A DNA stretch of 14,501 nucleotides from an uncultured Pseudomonadota bacterium (GCA_903953455.1 CAJBJW010000116.1:1-14501); one strand, 5' to 3'; shown: positions 5,636-14,127, counted from the stretch's first letter. Program-made: numbers and translations. The notes: a model not told the origin generated them from the letters alone.

Positions 5636-7882
5636 TTATTTTTCGTTTACGTTAAAACTCACTGACTCGCTACCAACCATCACTTTAAACTCACCCGCTT
5701 CAATTCGACGTTTCATGTCCACGCCAATAAACGACATAGCGTCAGATGAAAGATCAAAATGTAGCGTTTGGCTTTCGTTCGATTTCAGCTCTACTTTTGC
5801 GAAGGCTTTCAGCTGCTTAGTAGGGCGAGTCACTGAAGCGACGACATCATTGAGATAAACAAGCACAGCTTCTTTTCCAGTTATTTTCCCACTATTTTTT
5901 ACATCAACGCTGACTTCAATGTTATCACCGATATTGATTTGCGTTTTATCTAGTCTTAAACCGCTAGTTTCAAATTGGCTATAACTCAACCCATAACCAA
6001 AAGGATATAGCGGATTGTATTGATTGGGATCAAAAGTCTCCATGGGTTTATGATCGTAATGCACGATATCATTCGTGTTACGTGGGTAAGAAATTGGCAG
6101 TTTACCGCTGGGATTCACATCACCAAATAAAATATCCGCCATCGCAACGCCACCTTCCATACCAGGAAGAAAACCTAACACCACAGCATTTGCCTGCTCT
6201 GCAATCTCCGTAATAATGCGTGGACGCCCACCAAAAGTCACCAGTACCACAGGTTTTCCTGTCGCAAAAAGTGCTTTTGCTAACTGTATTTGGACAAATG
6301 GCAAATTTAAGGTATCAATATTACCATTGGTTTCGGTATAGGTTTTCTCCCCTAATGCCAACACCACCACATCGTGTTGTCGAGCTTCATTTACCGCTTG
6401 CTCAATATTGATTTCATCTTGATAATTTTTTCCGCCAACATATGTCACTTTACCACTCGTTTTTTGCTCGATAGCTTTTAGTAGCGTTAATTTATCGTTG
6501 GGATATAAACTTTCGTTATCGCCTTGCCACGTCAATGTCCAACCACCATTCATCACACTTAATAAATTAGCCGTAGGACCCGTCACTAAAATCGATGCTT
6601 TTTTGCTCAGCGGAAGAAATTGCTTTTCATTTTTAACCAGTACAATTGACTCTTGCGCCGCTTGACGATTAATCGCTTCAGCTTCTTTCGTTGCAAAATT
6701 TCCACTCACTAGGATTTCAGGCTCGTTACGTTCAAATAAACCAGTTTGATATTTGACACGCAAAATTCGCGTAACCGCTTCATCAATCCGACTGACTGGA
6801 ACATCACCACTATGGACTAATTCGAGTAATAAATCATAAAACGAAAAATTAAACGGTACCATGCTCATATCCACACCAGCCAATACAGCCATTTTTACCG
6901 CTTCACGCGGTGAAGCAGCTATTTTGTCGCGCGAATAAAGTCGAATAATATCTTCCCAATCAGACACCGTAAAACCCGTAAAACCTAATTCTCCACGCAA
7001 TATAGTGGTTAAATACTGGTAATTAGCATGCCCTGGAATACCATCTACTTCAGCGGAATTCACCATAATAGTTGGTGCTCCCGCTTTAATTCCTTCTTCA
7101 AAACTTGGCAAAAAATACTCTCGCAACATTCGCTCCCCTATCCACGCGGGGGTACGATCTTTACCATTCAGTGGAAAACTGTAGCCAACATAATGCTTTA
7201 AGCAAGTGGGGGCTTTATCCGCTGCGGACATATTATCGCCTTGATGGCCTTCAATGAATGCACGTCCTAAATGACTTGCTAAATGCACATCTTCTCCGTA
7301 AGTTTCCCATAAGCGCGGCCACAAAGGTTGACGACCAATATCCATGACAGGCGAAAAATTCCAATCAATACCAGAAGCCTTTACTTCACGCGATGCAATT
7401 TCACCTTCTTTAAAGGATAAATCCCGATTAAATGTGGCCGCCATATTAATGGCCTGAGGGAAAAGGGTGGAATTTTGCGTATAAGTCGCCCCATGAATTG
7501 CATCAATTCCGTAAATAACAGGAATTTTTAAACGCGTTTGCTGTGCCATGGAACGAATGGTTTGCGTCATACTGCGCCATTTTTCAATGGGTTGTGCTTT
7601 ATTATTGGGTGTTGAGGGTGCGTTTAAAATCGAGCCAATATGATGATTGATAATAGCATCTGTGAGTCGCGCCATATCAAAAGGCTGAGGAACGTCTTGA
7701 CCGTCCATGACGGTAACAACACCCACGTCAATTTGAGTCATTTGCCCGACCTTCTCTTCTAACGTCATTTGAGCGAGTAGAGTTTGCACTTTTTCTTCGA
7801 TAGTTTGATCTAATACTTGCGCATTAACCTTTGACGCCAGAAAAATGGAAAACAAAAATGGTAAATAGATTTTACTTTTCAC
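5636..7882 (-). CDS. Exported glycoside hydrolase family 3 beta-glucosidase
   Basis: A 748-residue GH3 enzyme that hydrolyses terminal beta-linked glucose from cellobiose or short beta-glucans. The signal peptide runs to about residue 21 (ASKVNA), placing it in the periplasm or outside. The N-terminal barrel holds GIDAIHG (125-131), RLWETYGED (190-198), the KH motif (Lys229-His230) and nucleophile Asp308 in TVSDW. The second domain (about 405-640) has GEKTYTETNG (511-520), where Glu517 aligns with the acid/base glutamate of barley exohydrolase ExoI (GEHPYTETKG); E. coli BglX differs there. GKLPISYPRN and YPFGYGLSYSQF lead to a fibronectin-III-like domain (about 660-745), as in BglX. The start is a GTG at 7880-7882, chosen because the signal peptide follows directly; I see no clear ribosome site. 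It is the first gene of an operon with the sugar symporter. No LacI-type regulator is in the window. Confidence 0.92.
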   Translation of the reverse strand: MKSKIYLPFLFSIFLASKVNAQVLDQTIEEKVQTLLAQMTLEEKVGQMTQIDVGVVTVMDGQDVPQPFDMARLTDAIINHHIGSILNAPSTPNNKAQPIEKWRSMTQTIRSMAQQTRLKIPVIYGIDAIHGATYTQNSTLFPQAINMAATFNRDLSFKEGEIASREVKASGIDWNFSPVMDIGRQPLWPRLWETYGEDVHLASHLGRAFIEGHQGDNMSAADKAPTCLKHYVGYSFPLNGKDRTPAWIGERMLREYFLPSFEEGIKAGAPTIMVNSAEVDGIPGHANYQYLTTILRGELGFTGFTVSDWEDIIRLYSRDKIAASPREAVKMAVLAGVDMSMVPFNFSFYDLLLELVHSGDVPVSRIDEAVTRILRVKYQTGLFERNEPEILVSGNFATKEAEAINRQAAQESIVLVKNEKQFLPLSKKASILVTGPTANLLSVMNGGWTLTWQGDNESLYPNDKLTLLKAIEQKTSGKVTYVGGKNYQDEINIEQAVNEARQHDVVVLALGEKTYTETNGNIDTLNLPFVQIQLAKALFATGKPVVLVTFGGRPRIITEIAEQANAVVLGFLPGMEGGVAMADILFGDVNPSGKLPISYPRNTNDIVHYDHKPMETFDPNQYNPLYPFGYGLSYSQFETSGLRLDKTQINIGDNIEVSVDVKNSGKITGKEAVLVYLNDVVASVTRPTKQLKAFAKVELKSNESQTLHFDLSSDAMSFIGVDMKRRIEAGEFKVMVGSESVSFNVNEK

Positions 7883-7970
7883 GATAGTCGTCGCTTTAAA
7901 ATAATCAATGGAAGAGAAAATTTGCTTTGCTCTAAGTTAAGAAGTCGCTAACAAAGAGCATATTTTAGGC

Positions 7971-8009
7971 AAAAAAAAGAGCGTTAACACGGAAGTGAAA
8001 ACGCTCTTT
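7971..8009 (-). terminator. Intrinsic terminator of the tRNA-Leu gene
   Basis: Read on the minus strand, AAAGAGCGTT (8009-8000) pairs perfectly with AACGCTCTTT (7985-7976), a 10-bp stem, followed by a T run (A bases on the plus strand from 7978 down to 7971). The 14-base loop can add a CAC/GTG pair. It begins 7 bases after the tRNA 3' end and isolates the tRNA from the glycosidase operon downstream. Confidence 0.92.
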
Positions 8010-8015
8010 GATATA

Positions 8016-8102
8016 TGGTGCCTTGGGCCGGAGTCGAACCGGCACGTTCTTTCGAACGAGGGATTTTAAGTCCCTTGCGTCTACCAATTTCGCCACCAAG
8101 GC
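8016..8102 (-). tRNA. trnL-UAA: tRNA-Leu (anticodon UAA)
   Basis: On the minus strand, acceptor arm GCCTTGG (8102-8096) pairs with CCAAGGC (8026-8020), then discriminator A and an encoded CCA (8018-8016). The anticodon loop CTTAAAA (8070-8064) between AGGGA and TCCCT gives anticodon UAA at 8068-8066. The long variable arm (CGTTCGAAAGAACG region) and the T arm GCCGGTTCGACTCCGGC are typical of a class II leucine tRNA. Length is 87 bases with CCA. It reads UUA and UUG codons. Open frames drawn across this region are artefacts. Confidence 0.98.
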
Positions 8103-8124
8103 AAATAAACTTGATAAGCCGTTT

Positions 8125-8130
8125 ATTATA
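8125..8130 (-). promoter_or_regulatory. Candidate -10 box of the tRNA-Leu promoter
   Basis: TATAAT on the minus strand, 22 bases upstream of the mature tRNA 5' end, would start a transcript near 8118 with a short 5' leader removed by RNase P. The -35 region (about 8148-8154, GTAGCG/TGTAGC) is a poor match, with a T-rich stretch in the spacer. The same 8103-8183 stretch holds no clear terminator for lnt. Confidence 0.4.
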
Positions 8131-8183
8131 TATAAAACTAAAAAAAACGCTACATTTTTTTATGTTTTTCACCGGAATTTTAG

Positions 8184-9773
8184 TTACCTATTTAAACTAT
8201 TCGACCTAACATCTTGTTTTATCGCAAACATTAATAGTGCAAAAAAACTAATCCAAAGTAAAATGGGTAGCAAATAAAACCACTCTTGATAAAATGTTGG
8301 TGATGGATTTTTCACATAAGGCACATGATAAACATCTGTCCAAGGCTCATAAACGGGAGAGCGCTGTAAAATATCGCCTGATGCTAACACCACAGAAGAA
8401 ATGCCCGTGTTAGTGACCCGAAGCACAGGACGACGAAACTCAATGCCTCGCGCAAGTGTCATATAAAAATGTTGATACGGTTGTTGCCATGCCCCATACC
8501 ATGAATCATTCGTCACATTAACAATGACTTGAGCACCTAAATTCGCCAAATCGCGAGAAAAGTAAGCAAACAAGCCTTCATAACAAATTTGCGGAGCTAT
8601 TTTTAAGCCATGCAAATTGAATAAATCCGTTGCTCCCTGCCCGCGTGCAAAGTGACCAATTTGCGGAAACCATTGACGAAGTTGCGATAACACATCTTCA
8701 AAAGGAATGTATTCCCCAAAAGCTAGTAATATGGTTTTACTATAATGCGGCGGCACAATTTGACCCATTTCATTCAAAAGAAAAAGTGAATTAGTCAGTA
8801 ATTTGACGCGCATATCTACACTATAAGCTCCCGTTACTAATGGCAATGAATGATTTTTCAAAAATTGACTCAATTGGGCGGGATACGTGTTAGGCGGCAC
8901 TAAATTTTCACCTAAAAAAGTGGGAAATGCGGTTTCTGGCCAGAGCGCAAAATCAATTTTTTCATCTTTATGCGCCTCAAGTGCATTACTTGTCAGGGAT
9001 AGATAGCGCCCCAAAATAGCTTGACCATAACCATCACCTAATTCGGCAGCCATTTTGTCCGAATTTCCAATATTACCCTGAACCATTAAGACGTTAAACT
9101 GCGCATCAGGCTCTGGCAATCGTGCTTTGAGTGCAACACCCGCTAAATTTAGCAGTAAAAAACTAACGACAACCACACTCATAATCACTTTTCCTTGTGT
9201 TTCATGCCGTGATTTCCAAGCAAGATAAATCGGTAGATTATAAGCAAGTGTAATCGCACTTAAACCACTAAAACCGACTATTTCAGCCAAATGGTAAAAC
9301 GGGATTCCTGAGCCAAACCACGAGTAGCCAAAATTCCAATCAAATAACGTCAGTGAATACGCTTCACATAAAATCGTAATAAGGGTTAATAACCCTAAAG
9401 AAACGCTTTTTGAACATGAAAACTTTTTTACAATTAAAAACCAAATCATTCCTGCAAAGGGTACATATAAATGCGCAATTAACGCATAAATAATCATGCC
9501 GACCCCGGCTAATGCCCAAGGCACATGGGCAAATTCATGCAGCAAATAGGTCATCCAATTAAAGCCAATAAGCGTAAACACAAAGGCGCATACCATGCCC
9601 CCCAAAATGACCGATTTTAATTGCGTTTGTGCTTGCCAAAAAATCCATAGTGGCACAAATCCAAACAATGCCGCCCAGGGTGGAAAGGGAATGTAACTCG
9701 TTCCAATAAAAAAACCTGATAAAACAGGCAATGTCCATGCGTTAACGCTTGTGAATTTCATCATGAAGGGCAC
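8184..9773 (-). CDS. lnt: Apolipoprotein N-acyltransferase
   Basis: A roughly 529-residue inner-membrane enzyme that adds the third acyl chain to the N-terminal cysteine of lipoproteins. The N-terminal half (about 10-215) contains several transmembrane helices, the C-terminal half a nitrilase-like domain, and a last helix (about 497-517) closes it. The catalytic triad is present: Glu280 in WPETAFP, Lys346 in YSKTILLAFGEYIPF, Cys397 in QICYEGLF, with NDSWYG at 432-437. The lysine loop is unusual, as many homologues read KRHLVPFGEYVP. The longest frame starts at a GTG (9773); ATG codons at 9764 or 9761 are at least as likely, since none has a good ribosome site. Any of these starts overlaps the end of the upstream parA-like gene by about 20 to 32 bases, so translation is probably coupled. 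The usual neighbour ybeX/corC is absent. Confidence 0.95.
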   Translation of the reverse strand: MPFMMKFTSVNAWTLPVLSGFFIGTSYIPFPPWAALFGFVPLWIFWQAQTQLKSVILGGMVCAFVFTLIGFNWMTYLLHEFAHVPWALAGVGMIIYALIAHLYVPFAGMIWFLIVKKFSCSKSVSLGLLTLITILCEAYSLTLFDWNFGYSWFGSGIPFYHLAEIVGFSGLSAITLAYNLPIYLAWKSRHETQGKVIMSVVVVSFLLLNLAGVALKARLPEPDAQFNVLMVQGNIGNSDKMAAELGDGYGQAILGRYLSLTSNALEAHKDEKIDFALWPETAFPTFLGENLVPPNTYPAQLSQFLKNHSLPLVTGAYSVDMRVKLLTNSLFLLNEMGQIVPPHYSKTILLAFGEYIPFEDVLSQLRQWFPQIGHFARGQGATDLFNLHGLKIAPQICYEGLFAYFSRDLANLGAQVIVNVTNDSWYGAWQQPYQHFYMTLARGIEFRRPVLRVTNTGISSVVLASGDILQRSPVYEPWTDVYHVPYVKNPSPTFYQEWFYLLPILLWISFFALLMFAIKQDVRSNSLNR

Positions 9774-10524
9774 GGAATTCGTCAGTTAATTTATGTGTAG
9801 GAACGTAATGAATAAGCGGTAGCGATTCTGAATGTGATTCACGCACTTTTACTGAACTTGAAATCATTGACGCTAAAACAGGCAGTCCGCCTTCAATGAG
9901 TTCATTGACGAGTTGACGTGGCAAATTCGCTTGCTTTTGAAATTGATTGACAATAATACCTTCAATTTCGAGCGCTTGATTATGATCCGCCTTCACTTCA
10001 CCTAATGTATGAATAAGCAAATGCAACGCATCACGCGCAAAGGTATCGCAATCAAAGGGAATCAAACATTTATGCGCGGCTATTAAGGCAGATTGGCTAT
10101 AAAAATTTAAAATGGGCGGTGTATCCATATAAATTTCATCAAAATCTTCAAGCTTTTCGAACGCTTCTTTAAGTTTAAAAATTTTATAACGCGACTCTAA
10201 ACGCCCTTGCAAGGGTTCAAGTTCAGGATGCGATGGCAGCACAAATAAATTGGGAAACGGCGTTGCGTGAATCGCATTTTCAAGACCGGATCCTGTATTA
10301 CTGCTGCCAAATAAAGATATACTCAAGCTATCTTTAAAAAAATGTGCAATAGTTTTATCACTATCCGCAATTTTATGACCCAGTAGATATTGCGTGGAAT
10401 TTCCTTGTACATCTAAATCAACAACTAAGGTACGCTTACCCTGTTGCGCACTAATCGCGGCCAAATTACAGGTGATAGTGGATTTGCCCACGCCCCCTTT
10501 TTGATTGAAGATAACTCTACGCAT
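9742..10524 (-). CDS. Orphan ParA/MinD-type ATPase
   Basis: A 260-residue cytoplasmic ATPase with the deviant Walker A of the ParA family at residues 8-16 (QKGGVGKST), DLDVQGNST (36-44) as the switch region, and a Walker B-type MDTPP near 133-137. Late signatures SSSVKVRESH and PTHKLTDEF fit a chromosomal subgroup that I associate with gammaproteobacteria, distinct from the Soj/ParA beside ParB. No ParB gene or parS-like repeat is seen here, so a partner must be elsewhere or it positions some other cargo. It has an AGGA ribosome site 10 bases before the ATG. The 3' end overlaps lnt, so the pair is one transcription unit. Its cellular role is not known to me. Confidence 0.9.
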   Translation of the reverse strand: MRRVIFNQKGGVGKSTITCNLAAISAQQGKRTLVVDLDVQGNSTQYLLGHKIADSDKTIAHFFKDSLSISLFGSSNTGSGLENAIHATPFPNLFVLPSHPELEPLQGRLESRYKIFKLKEAFEKLEDFDEIYMDTPPILNFYSQSALIAAHKCLIPFDCDTFARDALHLLIHTLGEVKADHNQALEIEGIIVNQFQKQANLPRQLVNELIEGGLPVLASMISSSVKVRESHSESLPLIHYVPTHKLTDEFRALHDEIHKR

Positions 10525-10548
10525 ATAATGAATTTCCTAAAAATTTAA

Positions 10549-10579
10549 AGTATAAAAACATGAACACAAACAACATCAA
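10549..10579 (-). promoter_or_regulatory. Candidate promoter of the parA-like/lnt operon
   Basis: On the minus strand, TTGATG (10579-10574) and TATACT (10554-10549) are separated by 19 bases, a little long. The start of transcription would be near 10542, leaving a short leader with the AGGA ribosome site. The rest of the 219-base gap to dapD (10580-10743) should hold the divergent dapD promoter; TATAAA at 10643 and TAGAAT at 10659 are possible -10 boxes, but neither has a good -35. Confidence 0.35.
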
Positions 10580-10743
10580 AAACAGCGTGATCTAAATAGT
10601 TTTATTAAATGTCTTCATCCGTTTTTTCTCATCCACCCACATTATAAACATATCATGTTAGAATTGCGTTAGTCGCGCTCTATTACAAAGTACAAAGCCG
10701 CGCCATTTTTTTAAAATTTTTCCAATAATCCACAAAATAACTC

Positions 10744-11562
10744 ATGACCAATTTAGAAAACATCATTAACAGCGCCTTTGAAAATCGTGCAGATATTACC
10801 CCAGCCAATGCATCAGCGGAGATTCGTGATGCGGTTACGCAAACACTCAATTTACTCGATAGTGGAAAATTGCGTGTCGCTGAAAAAATTAATGGGGATT
10901 GGGTAACGCATCAATGGTTAAAAAAAGCGGTTTTACTTTCATTTCGAATCAATGATAACCGTTTAATGGATGGCGGCAATACACGCTACTACGACAAAGT
11001 AGAAAGTAAATTCTCAACTTACAGTGAAGAAGATTTTGCGGCAGCGGGTGTTCGCGTTGTGCCAAATGCGGTAGCACGTCATGGCTCATTTATCGCTTCA
11101 GGTGCGATTTTAATGCCTTCTTATGTCAACATTGGTGCGTATGTTGATAGCGGCACGATGGTTGATACTTGGGTTACCGTTGGATCGTGTGCACAAATTG
11201 GTAAAAATGTGCATTTATCAGGCGGTGTTGGCATTGGTGGTGTATTAGAGCCTCTGCAAGCCAACCCAACCATTATTGGGGATAATTGCTTTATTGGCGC
11301 ACGCTCTGAAATTGTGGAAGGTGTCATTGTTGAAGATGGTTGCGTCATTTCAATGGGCGTCTACATTGGCCAAAGCACGAAAATTTTCAACCGTATGACA
11401 GGTGAAATTACCTACGGTCGTATTCCAGCGGGATCAGTAGTCGTATCAGGCAACTTACCTTCTGCTGATGGCACATACAGCTTATACTGCGCAGTGATTA
11501 TTAAACAAGTTGATGAACGCACACGCAGTAAAACAGGTATTAACGAATTACTCCGCGATTAA
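10744..11562 (+). CDS. dapD: 2,3,4,5-tetrahydropyridine-2,6-dicarboxylate N-succinyltransferase
   Basis: A 272-residue enzyme that transfers succinyl from succinyl-CoA to tetrahydrodipicolinate in the succinylase branch of lysine and meso-diaminopimelate synthesis. It follows E. coli DapD (274 residues) almost end to end: ITPANA near the start, HQWLKKAVLLSFRINDN, MPSYVNIGAYVD, GTMVDTWVTVGSCAQIGKNV, and YSLYCAVI...GINELLR at the end. The central part is a left-handed beta-helix of hexapeptide repeats, and the active enzyme is a trimer in the cytoplasm. The ATG at 10744 is fixed by alignment to E. coli; no clear ribosome site precedes it. It is a single-gene unit, divergent from the parA-like gene, with its own terminator. 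Confidence 0.98.
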   Translation: MTNLENIINSAFENRADITPANASAEIRDAVTQTLNLLDSGKLRVAEKINGDWVTHQWLKKAVLLSFRINDNRLMDGGNTRYYDKVESKFSTYSEEDFAAAGVRVVPNAVARHGSFIASGAILMPSYVNIGAYVDSGTMVDTWVTVGSCAQIGKNVHLSGGVGIGGVLEPLQANPTIIGDNCFIGARSEIVEGVIVEDGCVISMGVYIGQSTKIFNRMTGEITYGRIPAGSVVVSGNLPSADGTYSLYCAVIIKQVDERTRSKTGINELLRD

Positions 11563-11585
11563 ACGTTTCACATTATCCTCTTTTT

Positions 11586-11618
11586 AAACGTCCGTTTTTA
11601 TCAAAAATCGGACGTTTT
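11586..11618 (+). terminator. Intrinsic terminator of dapD
   Basis: AAACGTCCG (11586-11594) pairs with CGGACGTTT (11609-11617); the inner T5 and A5 tracts can extend the stem around an ATC loop with one bulged T. A short T run (TTTTATT) follows. It begins 23 bases after the dapD stop codon. Confidence 0.85.
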
Positions 11619-11647
11619 ATTCAACTTTCTCGTGACAACACTAAATC

Positions 11648-13396
11648 ATGCAAAAAACTAAAATCGACATTTACAAACGCCTTCTCACTTATGTAAAACC
11701 GCATAAGAAGTTCTTTTTTGTAAGTATTATCGGTTTTTTAATTTATTCCGCCACACAGCCTTTATTTGCAAAGCTCATACAAGAAATCATAGATACTCTG
11801 CAAGCAAAGGAACATGAAAAACTCTATTATTTGCCGCTATTATTTAGTGGTTTAATTGTGGTGAGGAGTTTAGGCGCTTATTTAGGTAATTACTTTTTAG
11901 CTAAAGTGTCCTCAAATGTTATACACACGCTGCGATGTGAAATTTTTGAAAAATATATGCAGCTGCCCACCGCGCATTTTGATTCCAACAACAGCGGCTA
12001 CATGATCGCAAGAATTACGCATAACGTTAATCAAGTTGCACAAGCCACCACCGATGCAGTACGTAAAGTAGTTCAAGAAGGTTTAACTGCTGCAGGAATT
12101 CTCGCTTATTTGGTTTACATGAACTATAAGCTCTCCCTCGTTTTTTTTGTAATTGCCCCCGCTATTGCACTACTCGTGAGATATGTGAGTAAGCGTATGC
12201 GAATGCTCAGTAAACGCATTCAAGAATCCATTGGTGATATGACACATATTACCTCTGAACTGGTGAATGGACATCGCATTGTACGAAGCTATGGTGGCGA
12301 AGATTACGAGCGTCAACGCTTTGTTGGAAGTAGCGACCATAATCGCAATCAAACCATGAAGCTAATTAGCACCAGTTCACTGCATAACCAATTTATGCAA
12401 TTGATTATTGCGCTAGCATTAGCCTTTTTAATGTATATCGCTTTATTTTTTATGGACCAATCCAGTGTAGGGGCTTTTGTTGGGTATTTAACGGCTGCAT
12501 TTTTACTGCCCCGCCCTATTCGTCAACTTAGCGATGCCAATAGTGATATTCAGCGTGGCATTGTAGCAGCGGAATCGGTATTTGAAGTGTTAGATCAAGA
12601 CACTGAACTTGATGATGGATCTTATATTAAAAATCGTTGTCTTGGTGACTTAGAATTCAAGCACGTTACTTTTAGCTATGACACTACTGATCAACCCGCT
12701 TTAAATGATATTAGCTTTACTGCTAAAGCTGGTGAGACGATTGCCTTAGTTGGCGCATCAGGCGGAGGTAAAAGTACGCTCGCCAATTTAGTATCGCGTT
12801 TTTATCAATACAATCAAGGCGAAATATTACTCGATGGCGTGAATATTAACGATTACACACTACGTAATCTTCGTCAGCACATTGCACTCGTTAATCAACA
12901 AGTGACGTTATTTAACGACACAATTGCCAATAATATTGCTTATGGTGCACTGGCGGGAGCCAGTCGTGAAGCGATTACGCAAGCCGCAACAGATGCTTAC
13001 GCCATTGAATTTATCAATAAACTGGAAAAAGGGTTAGATACCGAAATTGGCGAAAATGGCGTCAAACTTTCTGGTGGACAACGTCAACGTTTAGCTTTAG
13101 CGCGTGCATTACTTAAAAATGCCCCAGTTTTAATCCTTGATGAAGCAACATCAGCGCTTGATACGGAGTCTGAGCGCTATATTCAAGCCGCACTTCAAAA
13201 AATCATGGGCAATCGCACCACACTAGTAATTGCCCATCGTTTATCCACAATTGAAAATGCGGATAAAATTTTAGTGATTGATAAAGGTCGTATTATTGAG
13301 CAAGGAACCCATCAAGAATTACTGGCTAAAAATGGTGCTTATACACGCCTGCACGATATACAATTTGAACCACACCCAACTCAAAGCACGAAATGA
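11648..13396 (+). CDS. msbA: Lipid A export ABC transporter, ATP-binding/permease MsbA
   Basis: A 582-residue half-transporter, the same length as E. coli MsbA, that flips lipid A-core across the inner membrane as a homodimer. The membrane domain with six helices covers about 20-310. The ATPase domain follows: Walker A GASGGGKST (369-377), Q-loop in NQQVTLFNDTI, ABC signature LSGGQRQRLALARALL (474-489), Walker B VLILDEATSALD with Glu499, and switch His530 in VIAHRLST. The short gap after the dapD terminator (30 bases) leaves little room for a promoter, which may lie within it or arise from read-through. It is usually followed by lpxK; here the next gene is dnaQ, joined by an ATGA overlap. Other exporters of the same family are conceivable, but the length and core motifs favour MsbA. 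Confidence 0.93.
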   Translation: MQKTKIDIYKRLLTYVKPHKKFFFVSIIGFLIYSATQPLFAKLIQEIIDTLQAKEHEKLYYLPLLFSGLIVVRSLGAYLGNYFLAKVSSNVIHTLRCEIFEKYMQLPTAHFDSNNSGYMIARITHNVNQVAQATTDAVRKVVQEGLTAAGILAYLVYMNYKLSLVFFVIAPAIALLVRYVSKRMRMLSKRIQESIGDMTHITSELVNGHRIVRSYGGEDYERQRFVGSSDHNRNQTMKLISTSSLHNQFMQLIIALALAFLMYIALFFMDQSSVGAFVGYLTAAFLLPRPIRQLSDANSDIQRGIVAAESVFEVLDQDTELDDGSYIKNRCLGDLEFKHVTFSYDTTDQPALNDISFTAKAGETIALVGASGGGKSTLANLVSRFYQYNQGEILLDGVNINDYTLRNLRQHIALVNQQVTLFNDTIANNIAYGALAGASREAITQAATDAYAIEFINKLEKGLDTEIGENGVKLSGGQRQRLALARALLKNAPVLILDEATSALDTESERYIQAALQKIMGNRTTLVIAHRLSTIENADKILVIDKGRIIEQGTHQELLAKNGAYTRLHDIQFEPHPTQSTK

Positions 13397-14127
13397 AGAC
13401 TCAGCACGCTCATCGGTTAATTGTTTTAGATACTGAAACCACCGGTCTTAGTACAAAAGACGGCAATCGTATTATCGAAATTGGTTGCGTAGAATTGCTT
13501 GATCGGCGTTTAACCGGTAATAATTTTCATGTGTATATCAACCCCGAGCGCGACAGTGAACCAGGCGCGTTGCAGGTTCACGGTCTTACGCGTGAATTTT
13601 TGGCGGATAAACCAAAATTCAAAGCTGTTGCACAGGATTTTATTAAATATATTCGCGGCAGTGAGCTCATTATTCACAATGCGCCTTTTGACGTGGGTTT
13701 TCTTAATTATGAACTCGCTAAATTACCCAATACGCAATCGATTGAAAGTTATTGCACCATTTTTGATACGCTTGCAGATGCAAAAATTCGTTTTCCAGGT
13801 CAGCGCAATAATTTAGACGCATTATGCAGACGCTATAGCGTTGATAATACGCACCGTGAACTTCACGGTGCGCTGCTCGATGCTCAGATTCTCGCCGATG
13901 TTTTTTTGAGAATGACTGGCGGGCAATTTTCGCTTATGGGTGATGGTAATGAAGATCATGTTGCAGCAAGTCATAAGGAAAATAAAACTATTACGCGAAC
14001 ACTTGCAGATCGCCCCCCTTTAGTCGTTATTCGCTGTAGCGATGAAGAGGAAAGTGAGCACAATGCGCGCTTAGACAGTATTCAAAAGGTGAGTGGTCAA
14101 TGCCTTTGGCAGCGCGATATCAATTAA
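13393..14127 (+). CDS. dnaQ: DNA polymerase III epsilon subunit (3'-5' proofreading exonuclease)
   Basis: A 244-residue protein (E. coli: 243). It removes mismatched bases as part of the replicative polymerase core. The DEDDh exonuclease motifs are intact: Exo I Asp13 and Glu15 in LDTETTGL, Exo II Asp100 in HNAPFD, Exo III His158 and Asp163 in HGALLDAQ. QFSLMG at 178-183 sits where E. coli has its beta-clamp-binding QTSMAF, and the tail beyond would bind the alpha subunit. The ATG at 13393 overlaps the msbA stop as ATGA with no strong ribosome site, which implies translational re-initiation after msbA. The stop codon overlaps the end of the convergent efflux gene. Confidence 0.96.
   Translation: MKTQHAHRLIVLDTETTGLSTKDGNRIIEIGCVELLDRRLTGNNFHVYINPERDSEPGALQVHGLTREFLADKPKFKAVAQDFIKYIRGSELIIHNAPFDVGFLNYELAKLPNTQSIESYCTIFDTLADAKIRFPGQRNNLDALCRRYSVDNTHRELHGALLDAQILADVFLRMTGGQFSLMGDGNEDHVAASHKENKTITRTLADRPPLVVIRCSDEEESEHNARLDSIQKVSGQCLWQRDIN

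Noticed and set aside
7883..7970. Promoter and catabolite or LacI-type operator upstream of the glycosidase
   Set aside because: AT-rich with several weak -10-like strings, but no matched -35/-10 pair and no convincing inverted repeat, so no call was made.
8016..8102. tRNA-Leu as an attachment site for an integrated element
   Set aside because: No integrase gene, no direct repeat of the tRNA 3' end and no foreign-looking genes are seen on either side.
7984..8277. Short open frames on both strands across 7984-8277
   Set aside because: They run through the tRNA-Leu gene and its terminator; their peptides are translations of tRNA and lnt 3' sequence, with no ribosome site or family resemblance.
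9742..10743. Plasmid or chromosome partition locus around the ParA-like gene
   Set aside because: No ParB gene, no parS-like or iteron repeats, and the neighbours are housekeeping genes; it fits an orphan chromosomal ParA better.
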